Assembly (NCBI GenBank): GCA_012845835.1
Contig: JABAKD010000021.1
Span: 15,827,543 to 15,891,542 of the forward strand
From: Undaria pinnatifida
Lineage: Eukaryota; Sar; Phaeophyceae; Laminariales; Alariaceae
DNA: 64,000 bases
Direction of reading: 5' to 3'
Shown: piece after piece, positions 1 through 11,645 of the stretch
Numbering within the stretch: the first letter of the stretch is position 1
Layout: each line of letters begins with the position of its first letter
Position numbers and translations under genes: made by a program
The notes under the pieces: generated by a model
Database searches by the model: none
Seen by the model: the letters and a program-made list of their open reading frames with translations, nothing else
What the model was told of the DNA's origin: nothing

Positions 1-719
1 TTGCGCTAGCGAAAGGAGGTAGGCGGAGAAAAGCGTAAACATCGTATCACAGATGGCATGAAATATAATACAAAGAGCAAGGTGCTCCGACCTTTCCTTG
101 CCGGGTACTGTACCTGGTACTTCAGTATCTGACACTGTACCTGGTAGTGTATGACAAAACGCATGCTACGGTAGCATTTGACACCTATTTCCTTTCTGAG
201 ACTCGCCGCCAGTGGAGCGCCATCTGTCAAAACTGAGACTTTGAGAAAAAAAGGGAAATGTTACGCTGCCTAGGGTCCCCCAAGCGACGTAACCTGCAGC
301 TTGTTTGGGACGAAGGAAGCTATGATTGCTGCCCCACGATCTTGTATGAGGTCCCGACATATAGTGTCTATCATCGCTATTTTGGGGTCTCGCGCAGATA
401 GGTAGGCCCGGGGACGGAACCGAGTAGGCTGGGTGAGCAGGACCGTAGTAGGTGAGGTAATAGTAGCCGGCCAGAGACCAAGCGGCACGCCGGCCCTCTT
501 TTTTTTCTGTCAAACGAACTAAGCGATTAAATCCGATGAATAATCCTTTGGCCTAGGTATATATCGAAACGATATATATATATATCAACGACAATCGAGA
601 TTCCAACGGTATATCACCTCTATCTACTAGTCAGAGTTGTCGTGGCTTAAAAGTGGTACCCCTTTCGAAGCACGCGTCAAAATTTGGGCTGTTTTTTCAA
701 TTGTTTGTTTTTCAGATAC
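1..719. other. Window edge; no gene recognised
   Basis: I see no supported coding sequence here. Bases 648-682 match the 3' part of a dispersed repeat motif (consensus AAAGTGGCACCTCTATCG followed by AGCACGCGTC) that recurs in introns across the window. This argues that the open frame running on from the exon at 720-924 to a stop at 627 is intron read-through. A short AT dinucleotide run sits near 570-585. Confidence 0.4.
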
Positions 720-924
720 CCTTTCCTGTACACCCGACCTTTTCTTGGGTGGAATCTGGAAGAAGTACTGGTCGAAAGCCCTGCTCCTGAAGATCTCCTT
801 GTATTGCTGCCCCGACACCGCCCCAAGCTTCACCGCATCCGCGCCCTCCTTCTTTTGCACTCGTGCAAGGTTCTCCACGTGCTGATCGGGCGTGAATCCG
901 GCTCGCTTCAACATCTTCGCGTAC
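720..924 (-). CDS. Exon of an unrecognised minus-strand gene (downstream exon)
   Basis: On the minus strand the acceptor GACCAG lies just before base 924, and one base then completes the codon opened by the exon at 2874-3094. The phase match (AG plus G) is exact. The exon encodes about 68 residues with protein-like composition, including RYAKMLKRAGFTPDQHVE, an amphipathic KKEGADAVKLG stretch and FDQYFFQIPPKKRSG. A possible donor GTATCT at 719-714 ends it in phase 0; otherwise the frame runs to a TAG at 627-629, but that tail overlaps repeat sequence. I do not recognise the family. It is probably soluble: no membrane segment or signal peptide is visible. The 5' and 3' ends of the gene are unresolved. 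Confidence 0.55.
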
Positions 925-2873
925 CTGGTCGTCACACGTATGATGCGGCATAGCGTTTATGTGTTCAGTGAGTACGGAGTCAGCGTTAGGGTCTGTGAGG
1001 GAGGGGCGGGGGACGCGCCAGTCCTCATTGGTTTCCTTTTGTTATGGGTATCATGCCATCACAATAGTATTGCAATATGTGCAAACCAGTAGACTATACG
1101 TTTATCTTTCCTCCTGCGAACGAACTATTTCGTCCACACTAACTCATACAAGCGTACGGTACAATCTGACATATATAGCATACAACACATACAACGCATA
1201 CAACGCATACACCATATACAAAACGTACACCGAACATAAACGCTTGCGTGCGACCATAGGAGTATCATTTATTGGCCAAACACTTTCTGGCTGGCGGGGT
1301 TCTCCAAGTTGACACATCAATGTTTGGCAGAATATCTATTTGTGTCTTACAGCATTGTTCGTTGCATAGCCCACGGGATTGCTCACCACAAAAACACTTT
1401 CGCCTTTCTTAAAGGGAGTTTTTCGTTGAGGTGAGAGACTTTCTCGAGGGAGGGGTCTTAGAACGTTAGCATACATTGCATACCGCGCATGCAATAATCT
1501 GCAGACAGTGAACACAACCCAAAATCACGCATACAGCGCATTCCACGCATACAGCGCATTTGACGCATACAACGCATGCAGAGCATAAGCTGCGCATGAA
1601 GAACACAACACAATGCAACGAAGCATACCGCGCATACTCGACACATACAGCAGTGCACGCGACGATTCTACGTTATTTGACACAACCGAAGAACAGCTCA
1701 AGTGCTTCGTCACTGGTGTCGTCGTAGATAGCGGCCATACCGTTATCGACACTTACTTCTCAACAACAGACACAGCAGGTTGGACGGTTTGACGGGTGGA
1801 CGAATGGTGACCTCAGTGGTATCAGTCCCGACTTTTGACCGTCTCCTTTGGTCCTGACGTGAATTGACGTGGAGTTTGTCACAGCTATCTTCATAATGAG
1901 TTTTTCCTTGATCTTCTTCTACTTTCTGGTGCGAGGTGCGGCAGTTCTTATGAGTGATCGACGATGAAGCTCATGCTCTACATTGTCGGATGGTGCACTT
2001 AGTCATAATTGTTTCATGTAGCCGAGAAGTGCCACAAACAGTACAGTAGGGGTGCATCCTTATTTTTTCTCCAACTCCGTGCTTGTGGAACTCTGTATCT
2101 CACACAAGAAGTGACCTACTAGACTAACAGCAGTATTACTAGAGTAACTTGAAAGTGCCTTTGTGATGAACAACCCCATGACCTGGGCACCCCAAAAAAC
2201 ACATTTACAAACAAGGATGGCATCCCGACGATCTTGGTTTAAGATGGGTTAAGGAACCCGTCATTTTCCAAGCGAAACACCCAAAAACGTGGTATACGCA
2301 TACCTCTTTCATAGCACGTGTCATCCTCTGGACTACTATCGATAGTTCATAGATATTAATCACATTTTTGGTCAGGCACGTGTTCTACCAAGAACGAACA
2401 AACATCATATACTACCATTCAAGTTTGGACGTCGAAGTACCTGGGAACATTTAGTGGAATCCACGGGAAGACCAGTCACCACCCTGGACCGAAGTTAAGG
2501 ACTGCCGCGTGCATGCACATGTTCAGGTTCCAACGATCCCCTTATTGACGTCGAGCGTACAGCAGTGGTTGAGCTTGGAGTGATGTTTTACTCCTAGGAA
2601 GCAAGTACAGCAGTTACTTAGTAGATGTACTTGGAGTAAAGACGAACTTGGAGTAAGGTTGGCTTCCGAGGTACGTGCTGGTTGTAACTTCGGTACTTGT
2701 GTGCCATGTATATCGTACGTCGGATCTTGGTTCTCGTATCCCAGGTAGTATACCGTGCCTGATGTAATACATTCAGCAGTATACACGCACAACCACACCC
2801 GACGCTTTTGTTTCGATGAAGGTATCGTTTAGTCAACAGAAGTATTACAATGACGGTGGTGGCGGTTTCTTAC
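925..2873 (-). other. Inferred intron with 10-bp repeats
   Basis: This is the interval between the two phase-matched minus-strand exons. It contains degenerate decamer repeats built on GCATACAACG (about 1178-1240) and CGCATACAGC (about 1466-1640), one copy of a dispersed repeat (2211-2340), and no other recognisable gene. Confidence 0.45.
2211..2340 (+). repeat. Dispersed repeat family A, copy 1
   Basis: This copy shares an ordered series of blocks with 9918-10000, 17636-17750 and 19060-19150: GGCATTCCGACGAT, TTAATAGGTTAAGGA, CCGTCATGCAGAAAAC, then CCAAAAAGTG, ACCTCTATCGTAGCAC and GCGTC. Here the blocks are GGCATCCCGACGATCTTGG through ACCTCTTTCATAGCACGTGTC. No coding capacity is seen; it is probably a non-autonomous element. 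Confidence 0.5.
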
Positions 2874-3094
2874 CTCCTCAGCCTGAGCTCTTCCGGAGTA
2901 GGAGGCACGCCGTCATCATTGGTGTCTTCGTCGGGCGCATCACCAGTCATGATACCATTTTCGTCCAATATATTTCCAAGTTCCTTAGGTTGCTCGGTAT
3001 TGTGGTCGTGGGCTGTGTCGATATCCTTCGGCGCTGCTGCCGCCACCATCGCCATTGCCGTGCCCTTTCTCCTTCGCTCGTGCTTGCGAGCTGT
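2874..3094 (-). CDS. Exon of an unrecognised minus-strand gene (upstream exon)
   Basis: The minus-strand acceptor GCTGACACAG follows a T-rich tract and the exon ends at the strong donor AG|GTAAGA (GT at 2873-2872), phase 2, which fits the exon at 924. It encodes about 73 residues: a basic start (ARKHERRRKG), a short Ala run, then an acidic disordered stretch with GNILDENGIMTGDAPDEDTN and PPTPEELRLR. An ATG at 3055-3053 could be the start, giving MAMVAAAAPKD, or translation could enter from an upstream exon that I cannot identify. The acidic linker leads directly into the helical segment of the next exon. Function unknown. Confidence 0.55.
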
Positions 3095-3370
3095 CTGTGT
3101 CAGCAAAACAACCAACTTGCAGCATTCCTTGCCCGATGGTTGATGTGATTTACGAGGAGAGAATACTTTCCCAGTCGAACACCCCAGAGTACCCAGCTGG
3201 GAGCTCGTGCTTGCTACGAGAGTACACTCCAAAAAGTACTGCTACAGTATGTCGGCCATGTCACACGCCGAGCCCAATTGCAGTGACGCGCTGGTCCCAA
3301 AATGCCGCTTCAAAGAAAAATTACCCGAAATATCTTCGGTCCGAAATATCTTTCGGTCAAGATACACATG

Positions 3371-3400
3371 TAGTCTAGTCTAGACTAGACTAGACTAGAC
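3371..3400. repeat. TAGTC/CTAGA palindromic repeat
   Basis: TAGTCTAGTCTAGACTAGAC continues as further CTAGA units. The array is partly self-complementary because the repeat switches from TAGTC to GACTA at its centre. The same TAGTCTAGTCTA core occurs near 4670, 4870, 34360, 45165 and 45535. Confidence 0.6.
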
Positions 3401-4342
3401 ATGGATAAAGATCTGTGATGCCGTGCAAATATTCCAGGAGCCGGCAATTACGCCTGTGACGGACGTCTGTCTAGAAGTATTAAAGCACCTTCAGCCTGGA
3501 GACTCCTAATGGTATGACTGACGGCCCATCAAAAGGCCGTCCTCGACCAATTAGATGTCGTGGTGTCTGTTCGTTCCCAACTGGTCGTTAGCAACCGTGT
3601 AACCGTCAGATTTTTCGAAATTTCGAAATTTCCTTCTTCGTGGGAAATTTTGAAAAAGTTGGATACGACAAGGCTACCAGAAATACCAACGACGGATCAT
3701 TCCTGCTGCTGTTGCTGTTGCTGTGTGGTCCAGAGAGCGAGAGCGGAGGGGGCGACGATGCCGTGACACTGCTGCGGCATTCTTTAGTGCTTGACCTTTA
3801 ACCTATCTATGGAGCTCGGTTATAGTTTGGCGCAAGTTCCTAGAGTTGCATTTTCCTCGAGAAATCGGGAAAGCGGCGGAACAGCGACCTCTTCGAGAAA
3901 ACTTAACTGGAGACTCACCGCCGGTCCCAAGCAGCAGCAGCAGCAGCAGAGTGCGACACAGCAAGCCGTGCTAACAGGCCAAAGGGTTGAGGGCGTTAAA
4001 CAGCCGTTGCTCCCGAGGTCGTCCTCATTCGAGCTGCACAGTCTTGGGGTACCGCAGCAGGTGGGTAGGGTACTCAGATATGTCAGCCATTCGGAGAGGC
4101 AACGCAGCTTTTCTCGTATCCAGCACATTCGGCACTGATTGCATTACTGGTTACAGTAGCGCACATCAGTGCTTGCGATGTCCCAGGTAATGTTCTGTCT
4201 CGTGCTCTGTCATCGTAAAGGTTGTGTCTCTCACTAGGATACGCATTCATCGCGTACACTACTTACTGTAGGTGTGCAGGATGTCGATGAATTGACAGAA
4301 CGAGTAACACATCACAGGTGTCTGGTACGTACAACGAAAGCA

Positions 4343-4561
4343 CACAGACGGGCACACAACACTGAGGTGCAAGCGACAACAAAATATACAAAATATCCTT
4401 CGCACTCACGTACAATGCTGTTCAGATATCAACTCGTATCAAGCAGCAGTACCACAGACTGACACACAAAACTGAGGTGCCATCGAAATCAAAATATCAA
4501 AACATCCTTCGTACTCACGTGCAATGCTGCTCAGGTATCAACTTGTATCAAGTAGCAGTAC
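4343..4561 (+). repeat. Two-copy 110-bp tandem duplication
   Basis: Copies at 4343-4452 and 4453-4561 both start CACAGAC, share ACTGAGGTGC, AAATATCCTTCG (ACATCCTTCG in the second) and TCACGT-CAATGCTG, and end AGCAGTAC. Identity is about 85 percent by eye. No function is evident. Confidence 0.65.
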
Positions 4562-5359
4562 GTGATGCATCATTTGTACTTCTCTTGCCCAGGCAAACAC
4601 CGCCCTCGAGTGCGATTGCCTTTACTACTATTAATAGCAGCGATACCTACAGTTGTAGACTACATATAGTCTAGTCTAGATCTAGTCGTACTGCTGTACG
4701 ACCTGGAGCTGCCTAGGACCAGCTACTTCACATTCAGTTGGCCGGAGATGCTTGTGATGCGTTCGCCCCACGGAGCATTCGAAAGACGTGGGTTGCAAGC
4801 AAAATGTCTTGTATCCTGTACCCTGGTACGTGCCAACTATGTGTCTGCGACGGATCACTCCTAGACTAGGTCTAGTCTATATTGATAGGACCATCGCCAA
4901 CTACGTATACCTAGATGTACTGCATGATAACCCGGTGATATCTTGTTAACGGTTCGAGAAAACGACCCATCCGCCATGAGGGCGGAGGGTTCGGCCCGAT
5001 TCTTTATGTTGTGTTACTACAGCTGTTGATAAACCTAACCCTAAGCCCTCTCGAGGCCAACGTACATCAGCGACCGAAATAAAGGCGGTTTAGATCGTGT
5101 CAAGCGGCCGGGAAGAACGTGGAGCAGAGTATTATACAAAATCGCCGTTTTTCGCGTGTACCGTACAGCTCCTTGTGCTGCGGTGAATACGCTTTTCCCA
5201 CCGTAGTAGCCCGGGCTGCTTCGTGAGGCCGACGTTGTAATACATTATTAATAGTGGCCCCTCAACGCTCTATAGTACCGACATATGCCAGCCGGAAATA
5301 CCGCACTATATCGGCAACCTGCACTACTGCGCTGCGTGCAGCTACCACCACGAATACAA

Positions 5360-5470
5360 GCGGTGAGTATATTTGCTTGTTGCGAAATGCGATATTTTGT
5401 CGGAGAACTAGTTCTGGAACACAGAATCCCACTCTTAAGACGAGCAGGCTCATACGTGGGCGGGTCCTGC
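5360..5470 (+). repeat. Inverted repeat arm, left
   Basis: The reverse complement of 7304-7415 matches this stretch over about 110 bp, including TATATTTGCTT, ACACAGAATCC, ACTCTTAAGACGAG and CGTGGGCGGGTCCTG. It lies just beyond the LTR of the truncated gypsy copy at 5511-6915. It could be the end of another transposon that carries or was interrupted by that copy. Confidence 0.6.
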
Positions 5471-5510
5471 CTTACCCGCTGCCCGCAACAGGCACTACAT
5501 AGGGGGATAT

Positions 5511-5779
5511 TGTGAAATTAAAGGTGGGGGACACAGAGTGCCCCCTGCAGGTCTGCCAATTGAGCAGGTCTTCGGAGAGTACTCACTTTCGTTCCTTCGT
5601 AGAGATGTAGCTTTATTCGTTTCCACCAGAGCCCGGGATAGCTTCAGAGATCGGAGGCGCGTGCCTCCGATCTAATTCCTAACTTCCCCGAATATAAACC
5701 GCCAACCTTATCATACGAAACCCATTCAAATGATCTCAAATTCGGATACCTACAGGCCTTTCGAGGCCGTATCTTAACA
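5511..5779 (-). repeat. Gypsy LTR (3' LTR of the deleted copy)
   Basis: 269 bp, read on the minus strand from TGTTAAGATACGGCC to a TTTCACA end. It shares the hairpin GATCGGAGGC...GCCTCCGATC, GAAACGAATAAAGCTAC and TCAATTGGCAGACCT with the LTRs at 48913-49180 and 61956-62226, and by eye it is closer to the former. AATAAA on the minus strand is a candidate polyadenylation signal. Confidence 0.75.
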
Positions 5780-6915
5780 CTAGCCCACCCTGATGAGTCG
5801 CATATGCAGAAATATGGGAGATTCGGGGAAACTCCGGTTCTACGAACTAGACCATGAGTCGAAGATGCGGCTCCTCAAACCCCACTCCCACACCTCTAAC
5901 CGTCTGGCTATGGAGCCAGGAACACGCGAAGAAAAGCAGTAGAAAGAAAAGCATGCCCTACAGCAAGGCAATAGTCACCCATCAAAAACCTGCCGCATGC
6001 CGCCGGGGTGGCGGGGGGGGCAGAAAAGGCTCTAGAACCTGCCGCATGCCGCCGGTGTGGCGGGGGGGGCAGGAAAGGCTCTGCGGTAAACCAACCACAG
6101 AAAAAGTACTATGGCGAGGCGAGTCCTCGTCGATATGGAGGGGAACGCAGGCGCTAACACAAGGGAGAAGTCATGCGAAAAACCTCCCGCGGGCCATCGG
6201 CAAGGCGGGGGGTTAGACGAGGAAACGACGAATACCCGGGATGGAAGTTGTCAACACATACTGCCCCGCTAGGGGAGGAAGTATTTAGACGACAAAAAAA
6301 AACAAAGCAGAACAAATACAAAGGTTGACGAGCCGTCCCACGCTGAACGTCCTCTCGCGCCATTCCTCTGCCAGAGCGGCGGCCAACTGCCCCGGTTGTT
6401 GGACCGAAGTTGCCCCCTCGGCGGCGCCCTCAGGCACACCAACACCCGATGCGCTGTCACCCCCGCGGCGGTGGTGGTGGTCGCCACCCCCACCATTTTT
6501 GCCGCCACCCCCACGGTTGCGGTCCCCGCGGTGGCGACTGTCGCGACATTTTCCCCGGTTTCGTTCTGCCAACTTTTCCTCCGGGGTCTGGCCAAAAGAC
6601 AGGGTCGGGGTCCTCGTCGTGGGCTATCAGCAGGGCCTTGACGAGGGCAAGGGCCGGGGCGGCTCTCGTCTGTCTAGCATAGGGCGTACAATCCACGCGA
6701 GCCCAGGCCGCTTCCATTGAGGACGTCCGCTTGCCGCGACGCCGGCCTCTCTGACGGGAGGAGGGCGTAGGCCATTTCCACCACCGCGGGTCGCCAACGC
6801 TGAGGAGAAGTCTACCCGCGGTGCAGACGCCATGCACGCGACGATGCCCTTGAAGAAGGCGTCGTTCCCGGGTCGTGGTCGCTGGGATGCGACACCCTGC
6901 GGGCGCGACGAAGGC
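5511..6915 (-). mobile_element. Internally deleted Ty3/gypsy copy (gag fragment + 3' region + LTR)
   Basis: Read on the minus strand, about 6915-6330 matches the gag segment at about 53330-54050 of the large gypsy element, and about 6320-5780 matches its 3' non-coding region at about 61425-61955, followed by an LTR at 5779-5511. The roughly 7.4 kb between those parent positions (capsid through integrase) is missing. No LTR is visible at the 5' end, where homology stops near 6915. The gag part changes frame several times, so it is dead. It is clearly the same family as the 48.9-62.2 kb element, with identity of about 80-85 percent by eye. Confidence 0.75.
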
Positions 6916-7303
6916 AACTACTGCTGCTGCAGTACGTGCATTCTCACATTGCATCATTTGAGACAACCGGCACTACTCCCAATACTTCCAGTACTGTTAG
7001 TTGTACACATTTGTGCCAGGCGATGTCACAGGCATTGTAGCGGGCAACCGGCACTGTAGGAGGATATCTACTGTCTACGGCTGATGATGTTGTACAATTC
7101 GTGTTTTGTTATATCATTTCATGTCGTATCAGATAACCTTCGTAGCGTTCTCGGTGATGGATAAGGGGATGCGATTTCTTTGATCTTCGACAAGTACGGA
7201 CACACGCTTGCTATGCCGCTGGTTATTATTGTTTTCGTCGTGAATGCATAGATAAGCGCGTGTGTTCCCTCCGGCCCGTAGTTCCGAGCACAGCACGCCG
7301 GTG

Positions 7304-7415
7304 GACAGGACCCGCCCACGTGTGGGCCTCTCGTCTTAAGAGTAGGATTCTGTGTTTCAGAACTGGTTTTCCCACAAAAAATCGCGTTTCGCAAGAAGCA
7401 AATATATTTACCGCC
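7304..7415 (-). repeat. Inverted repeat arm, right
   Basis: Reverse-complement partner of 5360-5470, about 1.9 kb away on the other side of the deleted gypsy copy. Confidence 0.6.
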
Positions 7416-7640
7416 TTTCTTACGTTATTCGTGGTTACGCTTAGTATTTGTTTTGTTTCTAGTTTGTTTCCTGTTCACCGTAATTTCGTAATTTCGGAGA
7501 CAAACGATCGCAGCTACTCGCTTCTACTGGATGTTCCGTGTGTTGCAGTCTATTCGGGCCGTTGGGCGGTGAAGTGCAGTCGGGTTTGCTGTACTGAATT
7601 TTGATGGCGTCATAATCGGCCATGCGGGGGTACTGTTTTC

Positions 7641-7937
7641 GGTCAAAGGGGGGTACAGGATAAATTTAGTAGATTTGGTGCGGTATGCTCCCCCACGTTT
7701 TAGCCAAAAGGAGAAATTTGGTTGCTCCCTCCTTCTCGGCGGCCCCGTTAGCCCTAATACCGTGCTTGAAAAAAGAAAAGAAAAGGTGTGCGCGCTCGGC
7801 ATGGGTTGCAGGCGTTATGTCAGCGCGTCACAATAGAAGTTTAGGGTTTTCGGGGCCAGCGCGGGCACGTTCCGCGACCGTTTTTTCTCTCTACCCCCAA
7901 GTGACCGAAAAACCCGGGGGTGTACCCCCCTTTGACC
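7641..7937. mobile_element. MITE-like element with perfect 17-bp terminal inverted repeats
   Basis: The left end GGTCAAAGGGGGGTACA (7641-7657) is the exact reverse complement of the right end at 7921-7937. The 297-bp interior has no coding potential. No clear target duplication was found, so the true ends may lie slightly outside these bases. Confidence 0.55.
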
Positions 7938-9917
7938 CTTTCTCATTTTTTTTCTAAATGACGGGGTCCTTTAACACATTTCCAACTCTTGAAAATTATT
8001 CTAGCCTAATTCCAAGTGTTTTGCACCCATGTCGGGAGTGCGGTGCTAAGAGGGCTTACCCAAAATGGCTGAAATATCACTATTCTTTTGCAATATGCTT
8101 CAATGTGTTGTGTACCGCCGTGGTCACATCATTGAGCATTTGACCGCACATATAATGGTTGGACACAGTTTGTCAAGGGATTCCACTGTCGCTGTTGGCG
8201 TTTCTTGTCAGCCCCTGAGAGATGAACGGGGAGGTCCATTGCCGATGGAATGGCGCTTCCCCGCGTGATAACGAACGACCTATTGCCTTTTGGAAAAACG
8301 CATTCCGAGCCTACGAGGAGAATTCCTCGGAACTGATATACACCGGGCCCGCGGTCGCGCGTCGGTACAACTGTGTAACTAGGCCGTGGGACTGTTTATC
8401 GGGGAGCAATGTTAGCTCTGGTCCAAATCAGTCAGTCTTATCTGCGGTATCAACATTGCTCCAGTGCAAAGGCTCAGGAAAAAATGGTGCAACTCTACCC
8501 CAAGATGTATGATGTGTCCACCACCGAATTTTTTCCATCCTGAATCCTATAGGGGGGTGAAAATACTACTAAAGAGCCGTGGAGAGTGATGTCACACTCT
8601 CCGCTGTCACCCGCCCCATGTCGTCGACTGAATCATCACCAGCAGCCTCAGACGAAATATATTGAAGAACGATCATACACTCGACGACCCTCTGCGGTGA
8701 TAACGGTGGACGCACCCCTGCCCGTCTCCAACGTGGCCGTAGGAGGAGCAAGTAGAGGAGGCAGCAAGAGGGGGGGCTACGAAAGCAGTAAAACCCATCG
8801 ACGTGTGCTTCGGCGACGTAGCACCCACTTTATTGTTGTGTTCCCGACTGGTCACAAGGGAGGGGGGAGATCTTGATGCACTTGCAGTTTGATAAACCAC
8901 ACACATTTTGAAGCCCCTACGTAGGCTGTGCTGTGGTTTCGACGGCACTGTTTGCGGTGGACACCCGGCTGCCAGCCGTGTCGTACGTCCGCTGCGCGTG
9001 ATACGGGTAAACCTTGCTGTGGATGTAGATACGTCGCTCATTCATTGTGGTTGGGAAGATATTGAAGATTATTAGTAGATATAGCGCAGATCACCGTTCG
9101 CGATAGACCAGGTACAATATATAGTCACTGCTAAGATCCAAAAGGCATTGAAGGGAAGATGCGCTGGTTCCCTGAATTCACCCCCCTCGGAGACGAATCA
9201 CCCCCAACACGAAGAAGGAGCCCACATAACGACCAACGCCACGGTATATAGTATTCCTGGTATGTACTAAATACTCCCGTTTTCGTTTCGAGGACGTCAT
9301 GCACAATAAAAAACGGCGTCATATTGCACAAATCAGCTTTTTCGCAGATGATAAACGTTAGGGTCGCTACTCGTGCAATTGGCCCTAAACCACTGAAATA
9401 ATCCTCCCCCCAATAGCTGCCTTCAACACCGTGCGTCGCCTTGGTTCATCCCTCACCACAACCCTGCCTCTAATGTCCAGCAATACAAGGTACGTTAAGC
9501 AAGACACCCTCCAAACAGCCCTGAAAAAACGGTCCGTCCAAAAGGCCGTGCTCCGGTAGGGGGGGCACGTTTGGGCCTTAAAATGTGTTCATTGACCGTG
9601 CCCTTCAACTGACCAGGCACCCAATGCGCCTTCGCAATCCTATTCGGTTTTACAGGATGCTGTTCGTCATTTGTAGCCCATTGGGTTGTAAACCGAGGTT
9701 TCGAGGCTAAGCTTTTTTCGGGAGAAACGCTACGGCAGGGGCGAAGCTTTCGTTTTCTTGCGCTCCTCACACGAGGAGTTTCATACCTTTCTTAACCCAC
9801 ATAATTACTGATTTTGAGGAAAACAACGAAAGCGCAAGTCCACCGCACAATCCCACTACCCAGGTATACACAAACCTCCCGTAGTACAACATAAGAAGAG
9901 GCTTTTCAACACGTTGG
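7938..9917. other. No gene recognised
   Basis: Only short open frames without protein-like composition occur. One short hairpin with 8-bp arms (GGAGAGTG...CACTCTCC) lies near 8579-8602. I see no RNA gene or complete transposon. Confidence 0.35.
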
Positions 9918-10000
9918 GGTTAAGGATCTCCGTCATGCAGAAAACGCTTTAGCCAAAAAGTGCTATTATAATACCTCTATCATTACAGCACGCGTCGGAA
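9918..10000 (+). repeat. Dispersed repeat family A, copy 2
   Basis: Contains GGTTAAGGATCTCCGTCATG, CAGAAAACGCTTTAGCC, AAAAAGTGCTA, ACCTCTATCATTACAGCAC and GCGTC in the same order as the copies at 2211, 17636 and 19060. Confidence 0.5.
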
Positions 10001-10173
10001 GCCAGCTGCTTCGGGAGGCGCTCAGCTCCACAAGTGGGGAGGAGTCATCGCACCGCAAGGGCTGCACGTTTTTGGGTTAACTATGTTTCTGGCCTTCTGA
10101 GCTGTTCTGACTAGTTGCGCTCCTCGAGTATAGAACTACCAGGTAGTCTGATCGTTTTTTTTGGAGTATTTCA

Positions 10174-10197
10174 GTTGTTGTTGTTGTTGTTGTTGTT

Positions 10198-10249
<52 letters not shown>

Positions 10250-10264
10250 CGTTGTTGTTGTTGT
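10174..10264 (+). repeat. (TTG)n microsatellite
   Basis: About 30 TTG units with a few single-base interruptions (one TTTTG, one TCG). It is not in a credible coding frame. Confidence 0.9.
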
Positions 10265-11645
10265 TTGACGGCTAGTGCTGGTCGGGTTGCGCGGTTGAAC
10301 GCCTTCTGAATCATGCTTCGGGTGAGATGTTGAGATCCTAATGTGTGGCGCTAAGAGATTTTCGCTGCGCCCCAGTAGTGGGATGACTCGCCTTCATCAA
10401 AATATTTGGTTCTGTCACTACCGCAGCCACGTTTCCCGAGCTCACTGGCTCTCCCAAAATTGGTTGTGTTGCTTGACTCAACATGACTGACCACTATCCT
10501 GTATAGGCGAGGTTGCCGAGTGGAAGTTTCACAAACGTCTGCGGCACCCGGAGGGCGGACAGCACCCCATGGGGCGACAGAAACCTCGTCCTTCCAGCGC
10601 ACAGGAACACCCAACGCGTGCGCCGCTCATACACAGAAGTGCTACTGCCGGAAGTGACTTAGGCGATGGCCGCTTATCATCGAAGGCGGACGCTGCACAG
10701 GTGGGGGGAGGAGCTCAAGTGGAGGGAAGGGGCGAGGGGGCGGTCGGTTGGGTAAGAGGGACAGGAATGCGTGCCCCGCAAAAGTAATTGCTTGCATTTC
10801 GCCCCGTAAGGTCGAAGATAAGGCCAAGGGGTGGGAAAGGGTGGGTGACAGGAGCGTATGCTCCGTGAGTCCACCTCCAACAAGATGCTACCGGTAAGTG
10901 TTTGGGTGTCAGGCCGTGGACAAAGATCAGACTCTCATGGGTATTGCGTAGAGATGACAGTACGACAGGTTAGGAATAGACTGCCCCAGCATAGCCCGAG
11001 AGTTTTCAGCTGAGAATGCCTGTATCTGGACTAAAAACTATCACATTTGAGACCTAACAATTGTCAATACCGACGAACAACCAGAAAAGGGCTAGCAACG
11101 TTTTGTTTTGTATAAATAATCGCTTTCGATTTCCAGCTCAAGTGCCTAGCCGTGGCCGTAGAAGTGCCTTCCGGTCCTCCCCCAGGTGCGTGCCTTCGTT
11201 TCACAGTACATAGGGTTGGTACCTGGCCAGCAATATTGCGTAGTAAAGATCGTTGATTTAACAGTAATGTGGATAGCTCCCCAGCGGAGGAGATCCGGCA
11301 GTTATACTTGTTTTGGCCTTAGAGTGCTACCCCTGTCGAGCCACGCGTTGCATGGCGCATAATCGTCCGCATCCGAGGTTTTGATATATACACGGACCTT
11401 CATGTCGCTCGAACCCATGTGTTGCTCTAGTCGACCCCGCTTTAGTGTCCTGTTGTGTTTCGACACAATGCCAGCCTATCGTGCCATCATTGTTGTTTTT
11501 TTCATGCCATGCGTGCTCTGTTGTGTGAGAGACATCCTTCGTCTTATGTTGTGTGTGCACGTATTCCAGGCACCCACACGCTGCCGCTTTTGATTCTTTG
11601 CGTTCCGGTCACCTCCCCTGCTGTGTCTGAACGTGCATTCACCAG
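10265..11645. other. Upstream region of the LRRC49-type gene
   Basis: This interval should hold the promoter and possibly a 5' exon of the gene that begins near 11646, but I can identify neither a TATA element nor a first exon with confidence. A pyrimidine-rich tract followed by CAG at 11643-11645 would serve as an acceptor. Confidence 0.3.

Larger units (their letters stand above)
3095..5359. other. Repeat-bearing DNA, no gene recognised
   Basis: No coding sequence can be supported. It contains CTAGA-type repeats (3371-3400, 4668-4686, 4862-4880), a short CTG run (about 3704-3722), a CAG run (about 3930-3948), and a 110-bp tandem duplication at 4343-4561. One 5' exon of the minus-strand gene may lie here but none is recognisable. 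Confidence 0.4.

Noticed and set aside
5033-5047. CCTAACCCTAA-like telomere motif
   Set aside because: Only about two units; too short to mark a telomere or an interstitial array.
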